A stretch of 64,000 bases of DNA from Aurantimonas coralicida DSM 14790 (GTDB lineage Bacteria; Pseudomonadota; Alphaproteobacteria; Rhizobiales; Rhizobiaceae). The first letter of the stretch is position 1. Each line of letters begins with the position of its first letter. The notes beneath the pieces are model-generated. The model was not told the origin of the DNA. It worked only from the letters and a program-made list of their open reading frames with translations, and made no database searches. This document shows, piece by piece, positions 19,872 through 29,623 of this stretch. The position numbers and the translations under genes are program-made. The DNA lies in NCBI RefSeq assembly GCF_000421645.1, contig NZ_ATXK01000010.1, forward strand, positions 90,838-154,837, read 5' to 3'.

Positions 19872-22800
19872 ATGGGCATGAAGATCGAACGCCGGTACAC
19901 GAAGGCTGGCGAGAGCGCCTACCATTCGGTCGAGTTCCGCAAGGCGACGAGCGAGATCAAGAACCCCGACGGTTCGGTGGTCTTCCGCCTCGCCGGCATC
20001 GACGTGCCGGCCCAGTTCAGCCAGGTCGCCAGCGACATCCTGGCGCAGAAATATTTCCGCAAGGCGGGCGTGCCGAAGGCGCTGAAGAAGGTCGAGGAGA
20101 ACGACGTTCCCTCCTTCCTCTGGCGCTCGGTCGCCGACGAGGAGGCGCTGGCCAAGCTGCCCGAGGCCGAGCGCACCGGCTCGGAGATGGACGCGCGGCA
20201 GGTCTTCGACCGGCTCGCCGGCACCTGGACCTACTGGGGATGGAAGGGCGGCTATTTCGCCTCGGAAGAGGACGCCGCCGCCTTCAAGGACGAGCTCGCC
20301 TACATGCTCGCCACCCAGAAGGTCGCGCCGAACTCGCCGCAGTGGTTCAACACCGGCCTGCACTGGGCCTACGGCATCGACGGTCCCGGCCAGGGCCATT
20401 ACTACGTCGACTACCGCACCGGCGAACTGACTCGCTCGACGTCGTCCTACGAGCATCCGCAGCCGCATGCCTGCTTCATCCAGTCCGTCGCCGACGATCT
20501 GGTCAATGACGGCGGCATCATGGATCTGTGGGTCCGCGAGGCGCGCCTGTTCAAATACGGCTCCGGCACCGGCTCCAACTTCTCCTATCTGCGCGGCGAA
20601 GGCGAAACTCTGGCCGGCGGCGGCAAGTCGTCGGGCCTGATGAGCTTCCTGAAGATCGGCGACCGTGCGGCGGGCGCCATCAAGTCGGGCGGCACCACCC
20701 GCCGCGCCGCCAAGATGGTCGTCGTCGACATCGACCATCCCGATATCGAGAACTACATCTCGTGGAAGGTCCGCGAGGAGGAGAAGGTCGCCGCGCTCGT
20801 CACCGGCTCCAAGACCGTGTCCAAGCACCTCAAGGCGATCCTGTCGGCCTGCGTGAACTGCGAGGGTCCGGACGGCGACTGCTTCGAGCCGATGAAGAAC
20901 CCGGCGCTCAAGCGCGCGGTCAAGGACGCCAAGCGCGCCCAGGTTCCGGAGAACTACGTCAAGCGCGTCATCCAGTTCGCGCGGCAGGGCTACACCGACA
21001 TCGAATTCCCAGTCTACGACACCGACTGGGATTCCGAAGCCTATCTCACCGTCTCCGGCCAGAACTCCAACAATTCGGTCTCGCTGAAGGACGACTTCCT
21101 GCGCGCGGTTGAGGAGGACGGCACCTGGGACCTGATCCGTCGCACCGACGGCAAGGTCGCCAAGACCCTGAAGGCACGCGAGCTTTGGGACCAGATCGGC
21201 TACGCCGCCTGGGCCTCGGCCGATCCCGGCCTGCACTACAACACTACCATGAACGACTGGCACACCTGCCCGGCGGCCGGCCCGATCCGTGCCTCCAATC
21301 CGTGCTCGGAGTACATGTTCCTCGACGACACGGCCTGTAACCTGGCGTCGCTGAACCTTATCCAGTTCCGCGAGGAAGGCCTCGACGGCCCGGAGGGCAT
21401 CAAGCGCTTCGATACCGACGCCTTCGAGCATGCCACCCGCCTGTGGACCGTCGTCCTCGAGATCTCGGTGATGATGGCGCAGTTCCCGTCCAAGGAGATC
21501 GCGCGGCTGTCCTACGACTACCGCACGCTGGGCCTCGGCTTCGCCAATATCGGCGGCCTGCTGATGACCGCTGGCATCCCCTATGATTCCGACGAGGGTC
21601 GGGCGATCTGCGGCGCCATCGCGGCGCTGATGACCGGCGTCGCCTACAAGACCTCGGCCGAGATGGCCGGGCATCTGGGCGCCTTCCCGGACTACGAGCG
21701 CAATTCCGAGCACATGCTGCGCGTCATGCGCAATCATGGCCGCGCCGCCCATGGCATCGCCAATGGCTATGAGGGCCTGTCGGTCGACCCGGTCCCGCTC
21801 GACCATGCCTCGCTGCCCGACAAGCGCCTCTCCGCCCGGGCCAAGACCGCCTGGACCGATGCCGTCGAACTCGGCAAGAAGAACGGCTACCGCAACGCCC
21901 AGGTCTCGGTGATCGCGCCCACCGGCACGATCGGCCTCGTCATGGATTGCGACACCACCGGCATCGAGCCCGACTTTGCGCTGGTGAAGTTCAAGAAGCT
22001 CGCCGGCGGCGGCTACTTCAAGATCATCAACCGCGCCGCGCCGGAGGCCCTGCGCTCGCTCGGCTACACCGAGGCCCAGATCGCTGAGATGGAGGCCTAT
22101 GCGGTCGGCCACGGCAATCTGAACCAGGCACCGGCGATCAATCCGGGCTCGCTCAAGGCCAAGGGCTTCACCGACGAGCACATCGCCGCGCTGAACGCCG
22201 CGCTCGGCTCGGCCTTCGACATCAAGTTCGTCTTCAACAAATGGACCCTCGGCGAGGCGTTCATGAAGGAGACGCTGGGCGTCTCCGACGAGCAGCTCGC
22301 CGACTTCGCCTTCGAGCTCCTGCCGTTCCTCGGCTTCTCGAAGAAGGACATCGACGCGGCCAACGTCCATGTCTGCGGCGCCATGACGCTCGAGGGCGCG
22401 CCGCACCTCAAGCCCGAGCACTTGGCGGTGTTCGACTGCGCGACCCCCTGTGGACGCATCGGCAAGCGCTACCTGTCGGTGGAATCCCACATCCGCATGA
22501 TGGCGGCGGCGCAGCCCTTCATCTCGGGCGCCATCTCCAAGACCATCAACATGCCGAACGAGGCGACGGTCGAGGATTGCAACGCGGCCTACATGCTGTC
22601 GTGGAAGCTGGCCCTGAAGGCGAACGCCCTCTACCGCGACGGCTCCAAGCTGTCGCAGCCGCTCAACGCCTCGCTGATCGCCGACGAGGACGACGAGGAC
22701 GAGGACGCCGTCGAGATGGCGACCGCGGCGCTCGCCTCCGCGACCAAGCCGGCCCAGGCCGCGGAAGTCGCCGAGCGCATCGTCGAGCGGATCGTCGAGA

Positions 22801-23756
22801 AGGTCGTCCGGGACCGCGAGAAGCTGCCGAACCGGCGCAAGGGCTACACCCAGAAGGCCATCGTCGGCGGCCACAAGGTGTATCTGCGCACCGGCGAGTT
22901 CGATGACGGCCGCATCGGCGAGATCTTCATCGACATGCACAAGGAGGGCGCGGCCTTCCGGGCGATGATGAACAATTTCGCCATCGCCATCTCGCTGGGC
23001 CTGCAGTTCGGCGTGCCGCTGGACGAATATGTCGAGGCCTTCACCTTCACCCGCTTCGAGCCGGCGGGCATGGTGCAGGGCAACGAGGCGATCAAGAACG
23101 CCACGTCGATCCTCGACTACGTCTTCCGCGAGCTGGCGGTCTCCTATCTGGACCGGCACGATCTCGCCCATGTCCAGCCGGAGGATTTCGGCGCCTCGAC
23201 CCTCGGTCGCGGTGTCGAGGGCGACAAGCCGCAGCCGCTGCCGGTCTCCCACGGCATGGTCCGCGGGCAGACGTCGAAATTCCGGCTGATCTCCTCGGCC
23301 GAGCCCCAGGGCAACGCAGCCAACGCCCCGGCCGGCACCAAGCCGGTGACCACGGCCGCGCGGACGGCGGCCAACACCGCCGGCGGATCCCCTGCCCGCG
23401 TCACCGCTCGTCCGGCAACGGCTGCCGCCACGGCCACGGCTTTGTCGCCGACGGCGCTCGGCACGCCGGCGGCCGCCTTCAAGCGCGATTACGAGCAGGC
23501 GCCGCTTGCCGATCCGGCCCCGACGTCGGACACGACGCCGGCCCAGGGCCTGTTCGATCAGCCGCTGGCCTATGAGGCGAGCGCGAAGGACACCGCCAAT
23601 GTGGCGGCGGCACCGTCGACCGCCGAACGGCGCTCCATCGCCATGATGAAGGGCTACACCGGCGACAGCTGCACCGAATGCGGCAACTACTCGATGGTCC
23701 GCAATGGCACCTGCCTGAAATGCGACACCTGCGGCTCGACCAGCGGCTGCAGCTGA
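19872..23756 (+). CDS. nrdJ: Class II (adenosylcobalamin-dependent) ribonucleoside-diphosphate reductase
   Basis: Makes deoxyribonucleotides using a B12-generated thiyl radical, so it works with or without oxygen. The 1294-aa length is typical of the alphaproteobacterial form. Visible blocks: [31 protein letters not shown], the catalytic-site [22 protein letters not shown], and [19 protein letters not shown]. The C-terminus ends in a cysteine-rich redox/zinc tail ([19 protein letters not shown]) after a low-complexity Ala/Thr linker (about residues 1145-1260). Start ATG at 19872 has GAGGA upstream. Likely NrdR-regulated. Confidence 0.96.
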   Translation: MGMKIERRYTKAGESAYHSVEFRKATSEIKNPDGSVVFRLAGIDVPAQFSQVASDILAQKYFRKAGVPKALKKVEENDVPSFLWRSVADEEALAKLPEAERTGSEMDARQVFDRLAGTWTYWGWKGGYFASEEDAAAFKDELAYMLATQKVAPNSPQWFNTGLHWAYGIDGPGQGHYYVDYRTGELTRSTSSYEHPQPHACFIQSVADDLVNDGGIMDLWVREARLFKYGSGTGSNFSYLRGEGETLAGGGKSSGLMSFLKIGDRAAGAIKSGGTTRRAAKMVVVDIDHPDIENYISWKVREEEKVAALVTGSKTVSKHLKAILSACVNCEGPDGDCFEPMKNPALKRAVKDAKRAQVPENYVKRVIQFARQGYTDIEFPVYDTDWDSEAYLTVSGQNSNNSVSLKDDFLRAVEEDGTWDLIRRTDGKVAKTLKARELWDQIGYAAWASADPGLHYNTTMNDWHTCPAAGPIRASNPCSEYMFLDDTACNLASLNLIQFREEGLDGPEGIKRFDTDAFEHATRLWTVVLEISVMMAQFPSKEIARLSYDYRTLGLGFANIGGLLMTAGIPYDSDEGRAICGAIAALMTGVAYKTSAEMAGHLGAFPDYERNSEHMLRVMRNHGRAAHGIANGYEGLSVDPVPLDHASLPDKRLSARAKTAWTDAVELGKKNGYRNAQVSVIAPTGTIGLVMDCDTTGIEPDFALVKFKKLAGGGYFKIINRAAPEALRSLGYTEAQIAEMEAYAVGHGNLNQAPAINPGSLKAKGFTDEHIAALNAALGSAFDIKFVFNKWTLGEAFMKETLGVSDEQLADFAFELLPFLGFSKKDIDAANVHVCGAMTLEGAPHLKPEHLAVFDCATPCGRIGKRYLSVESHIRMMAAAQPFISGAISKTINMPNEATVEDCNAAYMLSWKLALKANALYRDGSKLSQPLNASLIADEDDEDEDAVEMATAALASATKPAQAAEVAERIVERIVEKVVRDREKLPNRRKGYTQKAIVGGHKVYLRTGEFDDGRIGEIFIDMHKEGAAFRAMMNNFAIAISLGLQFGVPLDEYVEAFTFTRFEPAGMVQGNEAIKNATSILDYVFRELAVSYLDRHDLAHVQPEDFGASTLGRGVEGDKPQPLPVSHGMVRGQTSKFRLISSAEPQGNAANAPAGTKPVTTAARTAANTAGGSPARVTARPATAAATATALSPTALGTPAAAFKRDYEQAPLADPAPTSDTTPAQGLFDQPLAYEASAKDTANVAAAPSTAERRSIAMMKGYTGDSCTECGNYSMVRNGTCLKCDTCGSTSGCS

Positions 23757-23886
23757 TCCGATCCGATAGATGTTGGGAATACCAAATTTGTGGAATCGGA
23801 AGCAAAGTTGTGAGCGCCTTCGACAAGGTAGGAACTGAAACCTAGGTTCGCGACGTCCTGAAAACGACGCCAATAGAATGACTTAA

Positions 23887-23909
23887 CCTGCGCGGCACCG
23901 CCGCGCAGG
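23887..23909. terminator. GC hairpin downstream of nrdJ
   Basis: Perfect 10-bp stem (23887-23896 with 23900-23909), 3-nt loop, about 130 bases after the nrdJ stop. There is no T run. It may be an mRNA 3' end or a mobile-element remnant. Confidence 0.5.
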
Positions 23910-24024
23910 AATGCAAGCAGGAACAAACAGGGATCACGGAAGCGCTGTCGGGGGACCGGCGCCCTGATGCGTCACCGGATCTCGCTCAGCGTCGCATAGG
24001 TTCGCTCGTGATCGCATGAAGCCC

Positions 24025-24050
24025 GCTCACCCCGCCGCCGCGGGGTGAGC
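24025..24050. repeat. Perfect 11-bp inverted repeat at the edge of the istB relic
   Basis: Stem GCTCACCCCGC pairs with GCGGGGTGAGC across a 4-nt loop. It ends one base before the istB-like remnant begins, so it may mark an insertion junction or be a terminator for nrdJ. Confidence 0.5.
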
Positions 24051-24051
24051 A

Positions 24052-24245
24052 GTCGAGCATTACCGTCGGAAAATCCGGTTCTTCTCGACCATCGAACTTG
24101 TCAACACGCTCGAACAGGAGAAGGCCAAGGGCAAGGCCGGCTAACTGTCCGAGACCCTTGCCCGTCTCAACCTCGTGATCCCCGACGAGATTGGATACCT
24201 GCCGGAAGTGCCTCCGAAGGCGCGCTGCTCTTCCATCTGCTGAGC
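24052..24245 (+). pseudogene. IstB-like (IS21 family helper ATPase) remnant, copy 1
   Basis: Reading from 24052, the frame gives KIRFFSTIELVNTLEQEKAK and then LARLNLV-PDEIGYLP, both internal blocks of IstB. IstB is the AAA+ helper of IS21 transposition. An in-frame TAA (24142-24144) replaces the Gln of the family motif KAGQL. After GYLP the frame is lost, then bases encoding ALLFHLLS can be seen, and similarity stops at 24245, where the dispersed repeat begins. Both ends of the gene and all of istA are missing. A longer copy of the same relic is at 51709. Confidence 0.85.
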
Positions 24246-24321
24246 ATTCCGGTTCGGGCCGAAAGCCAACCGGCAGCTTTCTGGACGGTATGGCCGATAG
24301 CTGTCGTACCGCTCGCGACCC
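24246..24321 (+). repeat. Dispersed repeat, copy A (3' part)
   Basis: These 76 bases match 25347-25422 with about five differences. The copy begins where the istB relic breaks off and lies 92 bp before the hydrolase ATG. The shared core includes CGGGCCGAAAGC and CTGTCGTACCGCTC. Confidence 0.85.
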
Positions 24322-24412
24322 GTTGCTGTCGACAGGGCAGACTTGCCTCGTACCCATAAGCGAACGCGGCCCTAACTGTCACCGGATCATCTCAGAACGG
24401 GCGGGAGGCCGT

Positions 24413-25273
24413 ATGTTCGAAGGCTTCGAGCTGGAGCGGATCCAGCTTTCTAATGCGACACTAAGAGTTCGCATGGGTGGCAGTGGTCCGCCGCTCCTCT
24501 TGCTTCATGGTCATCCGCGCACCCATGCAACATGGCATCGGGTCGCCCCAGTCCTGTCCGATCGCTTCACGGTGGTTTGCCCCGATCTCCGTGGGTTTGG
24601 CCAATCCTCAAAGCCACGGGACACGCCCGATCATTCCGGCTCTTCCAAACGGGCCAAAGCACAAGACTGCGTGGAACTCATGCACCACCTAGGCTTTGAT
24701 CACTTCGGGCTCGTCGGCCACGACCGAGGCTCCTACACGGCGTTCCGCACAGCAATGGACCATCCCAACGTCGTCAGCCGTCTTGCGATCCTGGACGGCG
24801 TCCCCATTGCGGAAGCGCTCCATCGCTGCGACGCACGTTTTGCCACCGCCTGGTATCACTGGTTCTTCTTCGCGCAGCCCGAGAAGCCCGAACGCGCGAT
24901 CCTGGCCGACCCGGACGCTTGGTATGGCGGGACTCCGACTGCTATGGGCGAACAAGCCTACGCGGACTTCCATGCAGCGATCCACGATCCTGCAACCGTT
25001 CACGGAATGATTGAGGACTACCGAGCTGGACTTGGTATTGACCGGGCTCATGACGAGGCCGATCAGACGGCGGGCCGCAGGCTGGCCTGTCCGCTTCTGG
25101 TTCTCTGGTCAGCACGCGATGACCTCGAAGAACTTCACGGCGACATTTTGGGCATCTGGCGAGGTTGGGCCGACGACGTGATGGGTCGCAGCCTCGACTG
25201 CGGCCACCACATGGCCGAGGAAGCGCCGGAGGAACTGGCTGTCGAGTTGGGAGCGTTTTTCAGCCACACGTAG
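24413..25273 (+). CDS. Alpha/beta hydrolase, haloacetate (fluoroacetate) dehalogenase-like
   Basis: Protein of 286 aa with the alpha/beta hydrolase core: LLLHGHPRTHATWHRV (oxyanion loop), CPDLRGFGQSSKP, nucleophile elbow VGHDRGSY (Asp104) and a C-terminal GHHMAEEAPEEL with the catalytic His. Asp as nucleophile plus Arg105 is the fluoroacetate-dehalogenase pattern. The second carboxylate-binding Arg of that enzyme (D-R-G-x-R) is Tyr here, so substrate range may differ; a related dehalogenase or hydrolase is possible. GGGAGG precedes the ATG. The gene stands alone between repeat copies A and B. Confidence 0.82.
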   Translation: MFEGFELERIQLSNATLRVRMGGSGPPLLLLHGHPRTHATWHRVAPVLSDRFTVVCPDLRGFGQSSKPRDTPDHSGSSKRAKAQDCVELMHHLGFDHFGLVGHDRGSYTAFRTAMDHPNVVSRLAILDGVPIAEALHRCDARFATAWYHWFFFAQPEKPERAILADPDAWYGGTPTAMGEQAYADFHAAIHDPATVHGMIEDYRAGLGIDRAHDEADQTAGRRLACPLLVLWSARDDLEELHGDILGIWRGWADDVMGRSLDCGHHMAEEAPEELAVELGAFFSHT

Positions 25274-25317
25274 CCGTGTCCGCTTTGGCTCTTTAGCGTC
25301 GTCAACCGGACTGGCAG

Positions 25318-25422
25318 CAGCCCACCCGGGTCGGAAATGATTTCCGATTCCGGTTCGGGCCGAAAGCCGACCGGCGGCTTTCTGGACGGTATGGCCTGTA
25401 GCTGTCGTACCGCTCACGACCC
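25318..25422 (+). repeat. Dispersed repeat, copy B (most complete, ~105 bp)
   Basis: This is the fullest copy. Its left part (ACCCGGGTCGGAAATGATTT) contains the odd palindrome GGAAATGATTTCC. The right part equals copy A. It sits 45 bp after the hydrolase stop, in the same orientation as all other copies. Confidence 0.85.
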
Positions 25423-25914
25423 ACGTCAGGCACTTAAGCTATCGCTGCAAAATCCCGATTGCTTTCATTTAATTCGGCCATCGTCATCTCGTTTGCGGTC
25501 TCCGGTGACATCCCAACAGCGGGGGCGACGTTACCGAATGCACCTAGGCTGATCAGGACGAGCGAACGGAGCATGCGGTCGATCAGAAGCCCTGACATAT
25601 GTGCCGACAAGGGCTGGGAGCCCAAGCCCAAGAGTAGCAGATCGACTTGGTCATCCAGCCCGCCGTCGGCGGCAAACGAGGCTTTTTAGTTCAGAGGTGT
25701 AGGCTGTCATCCAGGCTAAGATAACCATGAGGATAGTTGGAATCCCCGGTGTCCGAACACGTGCCCGTGCGCATAAGGGAGCGGTTCCAGTCCAAGATCC
25801 TCGGGCAGCATAGCTGTAATGGCAACAGGCTCGTTATGCGGAATACATGGCACCCAAGGCTTCATAACAGCCCTCCTATATTCAGCGCACGCCAGTCACA
25901 TGTACGATCTGACA
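25423..25914. other. Gene-poor spacer after repeat B
   Basis: About 490 bases of lower GC than the surroundings. The only frame that catches the eye is on the minus strand (25434-25598): 54 aa starting MSGLLIDRMLRSLVLISLGA, like a signal peptide, but with no ribosome binding site. I do not call it a gene. Confidence 0.4.
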
Positions 25915-27582
25915 TTACCGCAGTAGCTTCCCGATCTCAGCCGCTAGCTGCGCTTGGGTATACGGCTTCCCGAGCCTCGGCAGCTCGATTTCAGAACCGG
26001 ACGGCATCTCTGCGAATCCTGTGGCCAGAAGCATCGGCAGGCTTGGACGAAGCTCATGAACCGCACGGGCAAGCTGACCGCCGTTCATCCTCGGCATCGA
26101 AAAGTCCGTGATCATCAGGTCAAACTGCTCACCGGCGTTCAGAATCTCAAGCGCTTTCGCTCCAGAACCCGCCTCGACGACTTCGTGACCGAGATCTTCG
26201 AGCATGTCGACAGTGCTCATCAAAATCAGCGGATCGTCATCTACTATCAGGATCCGGGAACTGACGGTCACCGCCGAAATTTCGAGATCTGGCTCGGCAG
26301 CCTGTACTTCGCCTGCGCCGGCGGCGACCGGAAGCCAGAGCTCCGCACGCGTCCCTATGCCAACCGTGCTTGTCAGCCGCAGCGATCCCCCGAGTTGTTC
26401 GGCAAGACCCTGAATCATCGACAGCCCGAGACCGGTTCCCTTGCCGACGCCCTTTGTTGAATAGAAAGGCTCGGTCGCCCGCTTCAGCGTCTCCTCGCTC
26501 ATACCAGAGCCAGTATCGGAGACTGAAAGTCGCACGTAGGTGCCCGATGGCAGCACCATCGCTTCGAACGTATCCGGCACGTCCACCTCGATCGTTAGGC
26601 TGCCGCCGTCCGGCATTGCATCACGTGCATTCACTGCGAGATTGAGCAGAGCCAGCTCGAGCTGATTGCCGTCGACGAAAGCCAGAGGCATGCCTTCTGG
26701 AAGTACGACATGCTGCTCGATTGTCGAGCCGAGAGATCGGTCCAAGAGGTCCGCCATTCCCCTCACGAGCTCGGAGAGGTTCGTCGGAGCGAGGGTGAGC
26801 TCCTGCCTTCTCGCGAATGCCAGAAGTCTCTGGGTGAGTGCGGCGCCACGCTGCGCGCCCTTCACAGCTCCGTCGACCAAGCGTTCAGCCTTCGCATCGA
26901 GCGTCATATGACGATGCAGAAGTTCGAGGTTTCCCAGGACCGCCATGAGCAAATTGTTGAAGTCGTGCGCGATGCCGCCCGTAAGCTGACCGATCATCTC
27001 CATCTTCTGCGCCTGCCTCAGAAGAATTTCCGTCCGCTCCCGCTGCTCAACCTCCATCACCAGTTTTTCGTGAGCCAACTGCATTTCCGCCGTCCGCTCG
27101 GCGACACGCGTCTCCAAAGTCTCGTTTGCCTGCCTGAGCTGATCGTCGCGCTCGTGCAATTCGACGATACGGGCACGAGCCTCGAACTGCCTTTCACGAC
27201 TTCTCGAAGCGGTCTTCGCAAGACTGATGAACGTCGAGGGATGGAATGGACGCTCGAGGAAAGTCACGTTCCGCAGAAGTTCGGCAAGCTGCGTCGTCGC
27301 AGGATTTCGCTGCGAACTTTCCGAACGCCGCGTCAGAATGATGAAGGGGTAGTCCGACCACGCATTCTGTGTAGTAAGGCGGTCGTGCAATGGCTTGAGA
27401 TCGACGCCCCGAAAGGATTCCTCGGTCACGATCGCGAAGCCGCTGCCGTCGCCGATCCGGCAGATCAGTTCCTGGCAGCTCTCACATACGACCGGCTGAA
27501 GGCCGACATCCTCTATGATTCGCGCGGCAATGGCAGCGTCCCTGCCGCCGGGCGACAAGATGAGGGCAATCAGTGCCGACAT
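25915..27582 (-). CDS. Hybrid sensor histidine kinase with C-terminal receiver
   Basis: Soluble 555-aa kinase with no membrane segment or PAS domain. Residues 1-125 resemble a receiver fold lacking the phosphoacceptor site. A coiled coil follows (about 128-190), then the HisKA H-box GGIAHDFNNLL (His206) and the HATPase boxes NLAVNARDAMPDGG, DTGSGM and GTGLGLSM. A full receiver ends the protein (ILIVDDDPLI; phospho-Asp493 in MITDFSMPRMNGG; Lys in LGKPYT). The gene begins 2 bp after the KaiC stop, so kinase and KaiC are co-translated. The likely job is to signal to or from KaiC. Confidence 0.93.
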   Translation of the reverse strand: MSALIALILSPGGRDAAIAARIIEDVGLQPVVCESCQELICRIGDGSGFAIVTEESFRGVDLKPLHDRLTTQNAWSDYPFIILTRRSESSQRNPATTQLAELLRNVTFLERPFHPSTFISLAKTASRSRERQFEARARIVELHERDDQLRQANETLETRVAERTAEMQLAHEKLVMEVEQRERTEILLRQAQKMEMIGQLTGGIAHDFNNLLMAVLGNLELLHRHMTLDAKAERLVDGAVKGAQRGAALTQRLLAFARRQELTLAPTNLSELVRGMADLLDRSLGSTIEQHVVLPEGMPLAFVDGNQLELALLNLAVNARDAMPDGGSLTIEVDVPDTFEAMVLPSGTYVRLSVSDTGSGMSEETLKRATEPFYSTKGVGKGTGLGLSMIQGLAEQLGGSLRLTSTVGIGTRAELWLPVAAGAGEVQAAEPDLEISAVTVSSRILIVDDDPLILMSTVDMLEDLGHEVVEAGSGAKALEILNAGEQFDLMITDFSMPRMNGGQLARAVHELRPSLPMLLATGFAEMPSGSEIELPRLGKPYTQAQLAAEIGKLLR

Positions 27583-27584
27583 CC

Positions 27585-29084
27585 CTACAGCATGCCCTCT
27601 GGAACAGACCTCGGTCCGCCTTCCGAGGTGCCGATGAAAGTAGGTACACCGCGAAGCACGCCTTGGAACTCCTTCAGCGGCTGTCCGAGGACCAGGCCAG
27701 TCACTCCGATCTTGTACTCACGGATGGTATCCTCATGTAGACCCGTTCTCTTCTTGATTACGGAGACCGCCCGACGGACATTGCCGAGAGCTTCAAAATA
27801 TCGGAGTAGGATGACGGTGTCCGCGATGTACGTCAGATCTACAGGGGACTTCATGTCGCCGACGAGACCATGCTGCGCGACCGTCAGGAAGGTGGTTGCC
27901 CCACGCCGGTTCAGGTATTGGAGCAACTCGTGGATGTGCAGCGTCAGGGAACCTTCAGCCGGCATCGCTGCTTGATATCCGTTGAGGCTGTCAATGACGA
28001 CGGTTTTTGCATTCGAACTGTCGACGCGATCCCGGACACGGTGAGCAAATTCGCCAGGGGAAAGCTCTGCCGCATCGACCTGCTCGATCAGCAGCAGCCC
28101 TGCATCCCTCATCGCCTCGAGGTCCATCCCCAAGGCCTTCGTCCGGTCGAACAACAGGCCGAGCTCTTCATCGAAGATGAACATCGCCACCCTCTCGCCT
28201 CTCGCGACGGCCGCGACGGCGAACTGGAAGCAGAAGGTGCTCTTTCCGGTACCGGCAGGGCCGAGGACCAATGTGCTAGAACCCTGCTCTAGCCCGCCGC
28301 CGACCAACGCGTCGAGTTCCGCAATCCCGCTCGTCAACTGCGTCCGGGTAAAAGGAATACGGTGCTCGGACGCGACAAGCCGTGGAAATACCTGCACGCC
28401 GCCATTCTTGATGACCATGTCGTGGTAGCCTCCACGAAAAGACTGACCGCGATACTTCATGACGCGAAGCCTTCGGCGTTCCGAACCGTATTCTGGCGCA
28501 AGTTCCTCCAGTTTGATCACGCCATGCGCAATCGAATGGACAGTCTTGTCCATCGTGTCAGTCGTAAGGTCGTCAAGCAGGAGGACGGTGACGTTCTTCG
28601 TGGCGAAGAAATGCTTCAGTGCCAAGATCTGCCGGCGGTAGCGAAGTGAACTCTGTGCGAGCAGGCGTATCTCGGAAAGGCTGTCGAGGACGACACGGGA
28701 AGGCTGGATGCGCTCGAAGGCGTCGAAGATTGCCTTCGTCGTCTCGCCCAACTCCAGGTCCGAAGAATACAAAAGGCTCTGCTGGGAATCCGGATCTAAC
28801 AGGCTTTCGGGAGGGACGAGCTCGCTTACCTCGATCGTATCGCCGAGGTCCCAGCCATGCGATCTCGCGCCGGCCCGCAGTTCCTTCTCCGTCTCCGACA
28901 GTGTGATGTAGAGGCCCCTCTCACCGATCTCAGCACCGCTCATGAGGAAGCTGAGAGCAATAGTGGTCTTACCGGTGCCAGGACTGCCTTCCATCAGGAA
29001 GACGTGGCCGGGAGCCAAGCCACCGACGAGGATGTCGTCAAGACCCGCTACGCCCGTCTTCGCTTTGATAACTGCAGTTTCCAT
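27585..29084 (-). CDS. kaiC: KaiC-family double-domain ATPase
   Basis: RecA-like ATPase of 499 aa with two KaiC domains: Walker A GSPGTGKTT in CI (about residue 34) and GPAGTGKST in CII (about residue 270). Catalytic Glu pairs read SE in CI and EE (FDEELG) in CII. In cyanobacterial KaiC, adjacent Ser/Thr phosphosites precede I-T-D. The aligned residues here are Thr418-Tyr419 (DLTYIADTVILL). No kaiA or kaiB is in the window. The ATG at 29084 has GGAG upstream. Such KaiC-kinase pairs are known outside cyanobacteria and are linked to stress or timing; its role here is inferred. Confidence 0.92.
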   Translation of the reverse strand: METAVIKAKTGVAGLDDILVGGLAPGHVFLMEGSPGTGKTTIALSFLMSGAEIGERGLYITLSETEKELRAGARSHGWDLGDTIEVSELVPPESLLDPDSQQSLLYSSDLELGETTKAIFDAFERIQPSRVVLDSLSEIRLLAQSSLRYRRQILALKHFFATKNVTVLLLDDLTTDTMDKTVHSIAHGVIKLEELAPEYGSERRRLRVMKYRGQSFRGGYHDMVIKNGGVQVFPRLVASEHRIPFTRTQLTSGIAELDALVGGGLEQGSSTLVLGPAGTGKSTFCFQFAVAAVARGERVAMFIFDEELGLLFDRTKALGMDLEAMRDAGLLLIEQVDAAELSPGEFAHRVRDRVDSSNAKTVVIDSLNGYQAAMPAEGSLTLHIHELLQYLNRRGATTFLTVAQHGLVGDMKSPVDLTYIADTVILLRYFEALGNVRRAVSVIKKRTGLHEDTIREYKIGVTGLVLGQPLKEFQGVLRGVPTFIGTSEGGPRSVPEGML

Positions 29085-29421
29085 AAGAGCTCCATGCAGG
29101 GTATGGGCAATGCAGTTTCCAATCCGCATGGTTGATCGGTAGCCGCAGCTACGGATGCTGGCAATCGGTAAACCTGCGATGAAGCGAACTTGGACGCAAA
29201 TCGACCGCGGGCTTCATATGTCGCGTGCAAGGCGGCCATTTCGTAACCGGGAGACGGTGTTCGCTACACGCTCGACGGCACAATCTGATCACGATCCGTC
29301 ATCTCCGATGATCACCAATAATCGTCAGGGGCCTCACTTGGCAAAATGCCGCCTGATCAGAACAGCTTGAACGTGCAACTGGCAGGTTGAGACTATACCG
29401 GCCGCATAGCGTACGGATGGC
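29085..29421. other. Intergenic region upstream of kaiC
   Basis: No gene is supported here. It is AT-richer than the flanks and should contain the kaiC operon promoter. I see no clear operator palindrome. Confidence 0.4.
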
Positions 29422-29458
29422 TTCCACCCGGGTCGGAAATGAATTCCGAATCCGGGTC
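29422..29458 (+). repeat. Dispersed repeat, copy C (5' part)
   Basis: Matches the left end of copy B: ACCCGGGTCGGAAATGA, then ATTCCGAATCCGGGTC. The palindrome reads GGAAATGAATTCC here. It lies upstream of the chromate module. Confidence 0.75.
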
Positions 29459-29623
29459 ATGGTGGCGAATGAACCTCCTTCGCATCCGATGGCGGGGATC
29501 GGCGCGGCGGTGACTTGACTTTGACGGCCGCCCTGGCTGAATGCCGGAATGGGGATTGCGATCACCCCACGAGGCCCCGGCCGAAGCATCGCGTCCACTC
29601 ATCCATTCATGGAAGGACGCGTC

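Noticed and set aside
19398..23873. A 1491-codon open frame antisense to nrdJ
   Set aside because: It mirrors the codon structure of nrdJ in GC-rich DNA, has no domain, and the opposite strand is a complete, well-conserved enzyme.
25434..25598. Signal-peptide-like 54-aa frame on the minus strand
   Set aside because: No ribosome binding site and no recognisable mature part; left as a note in the spacer entry.
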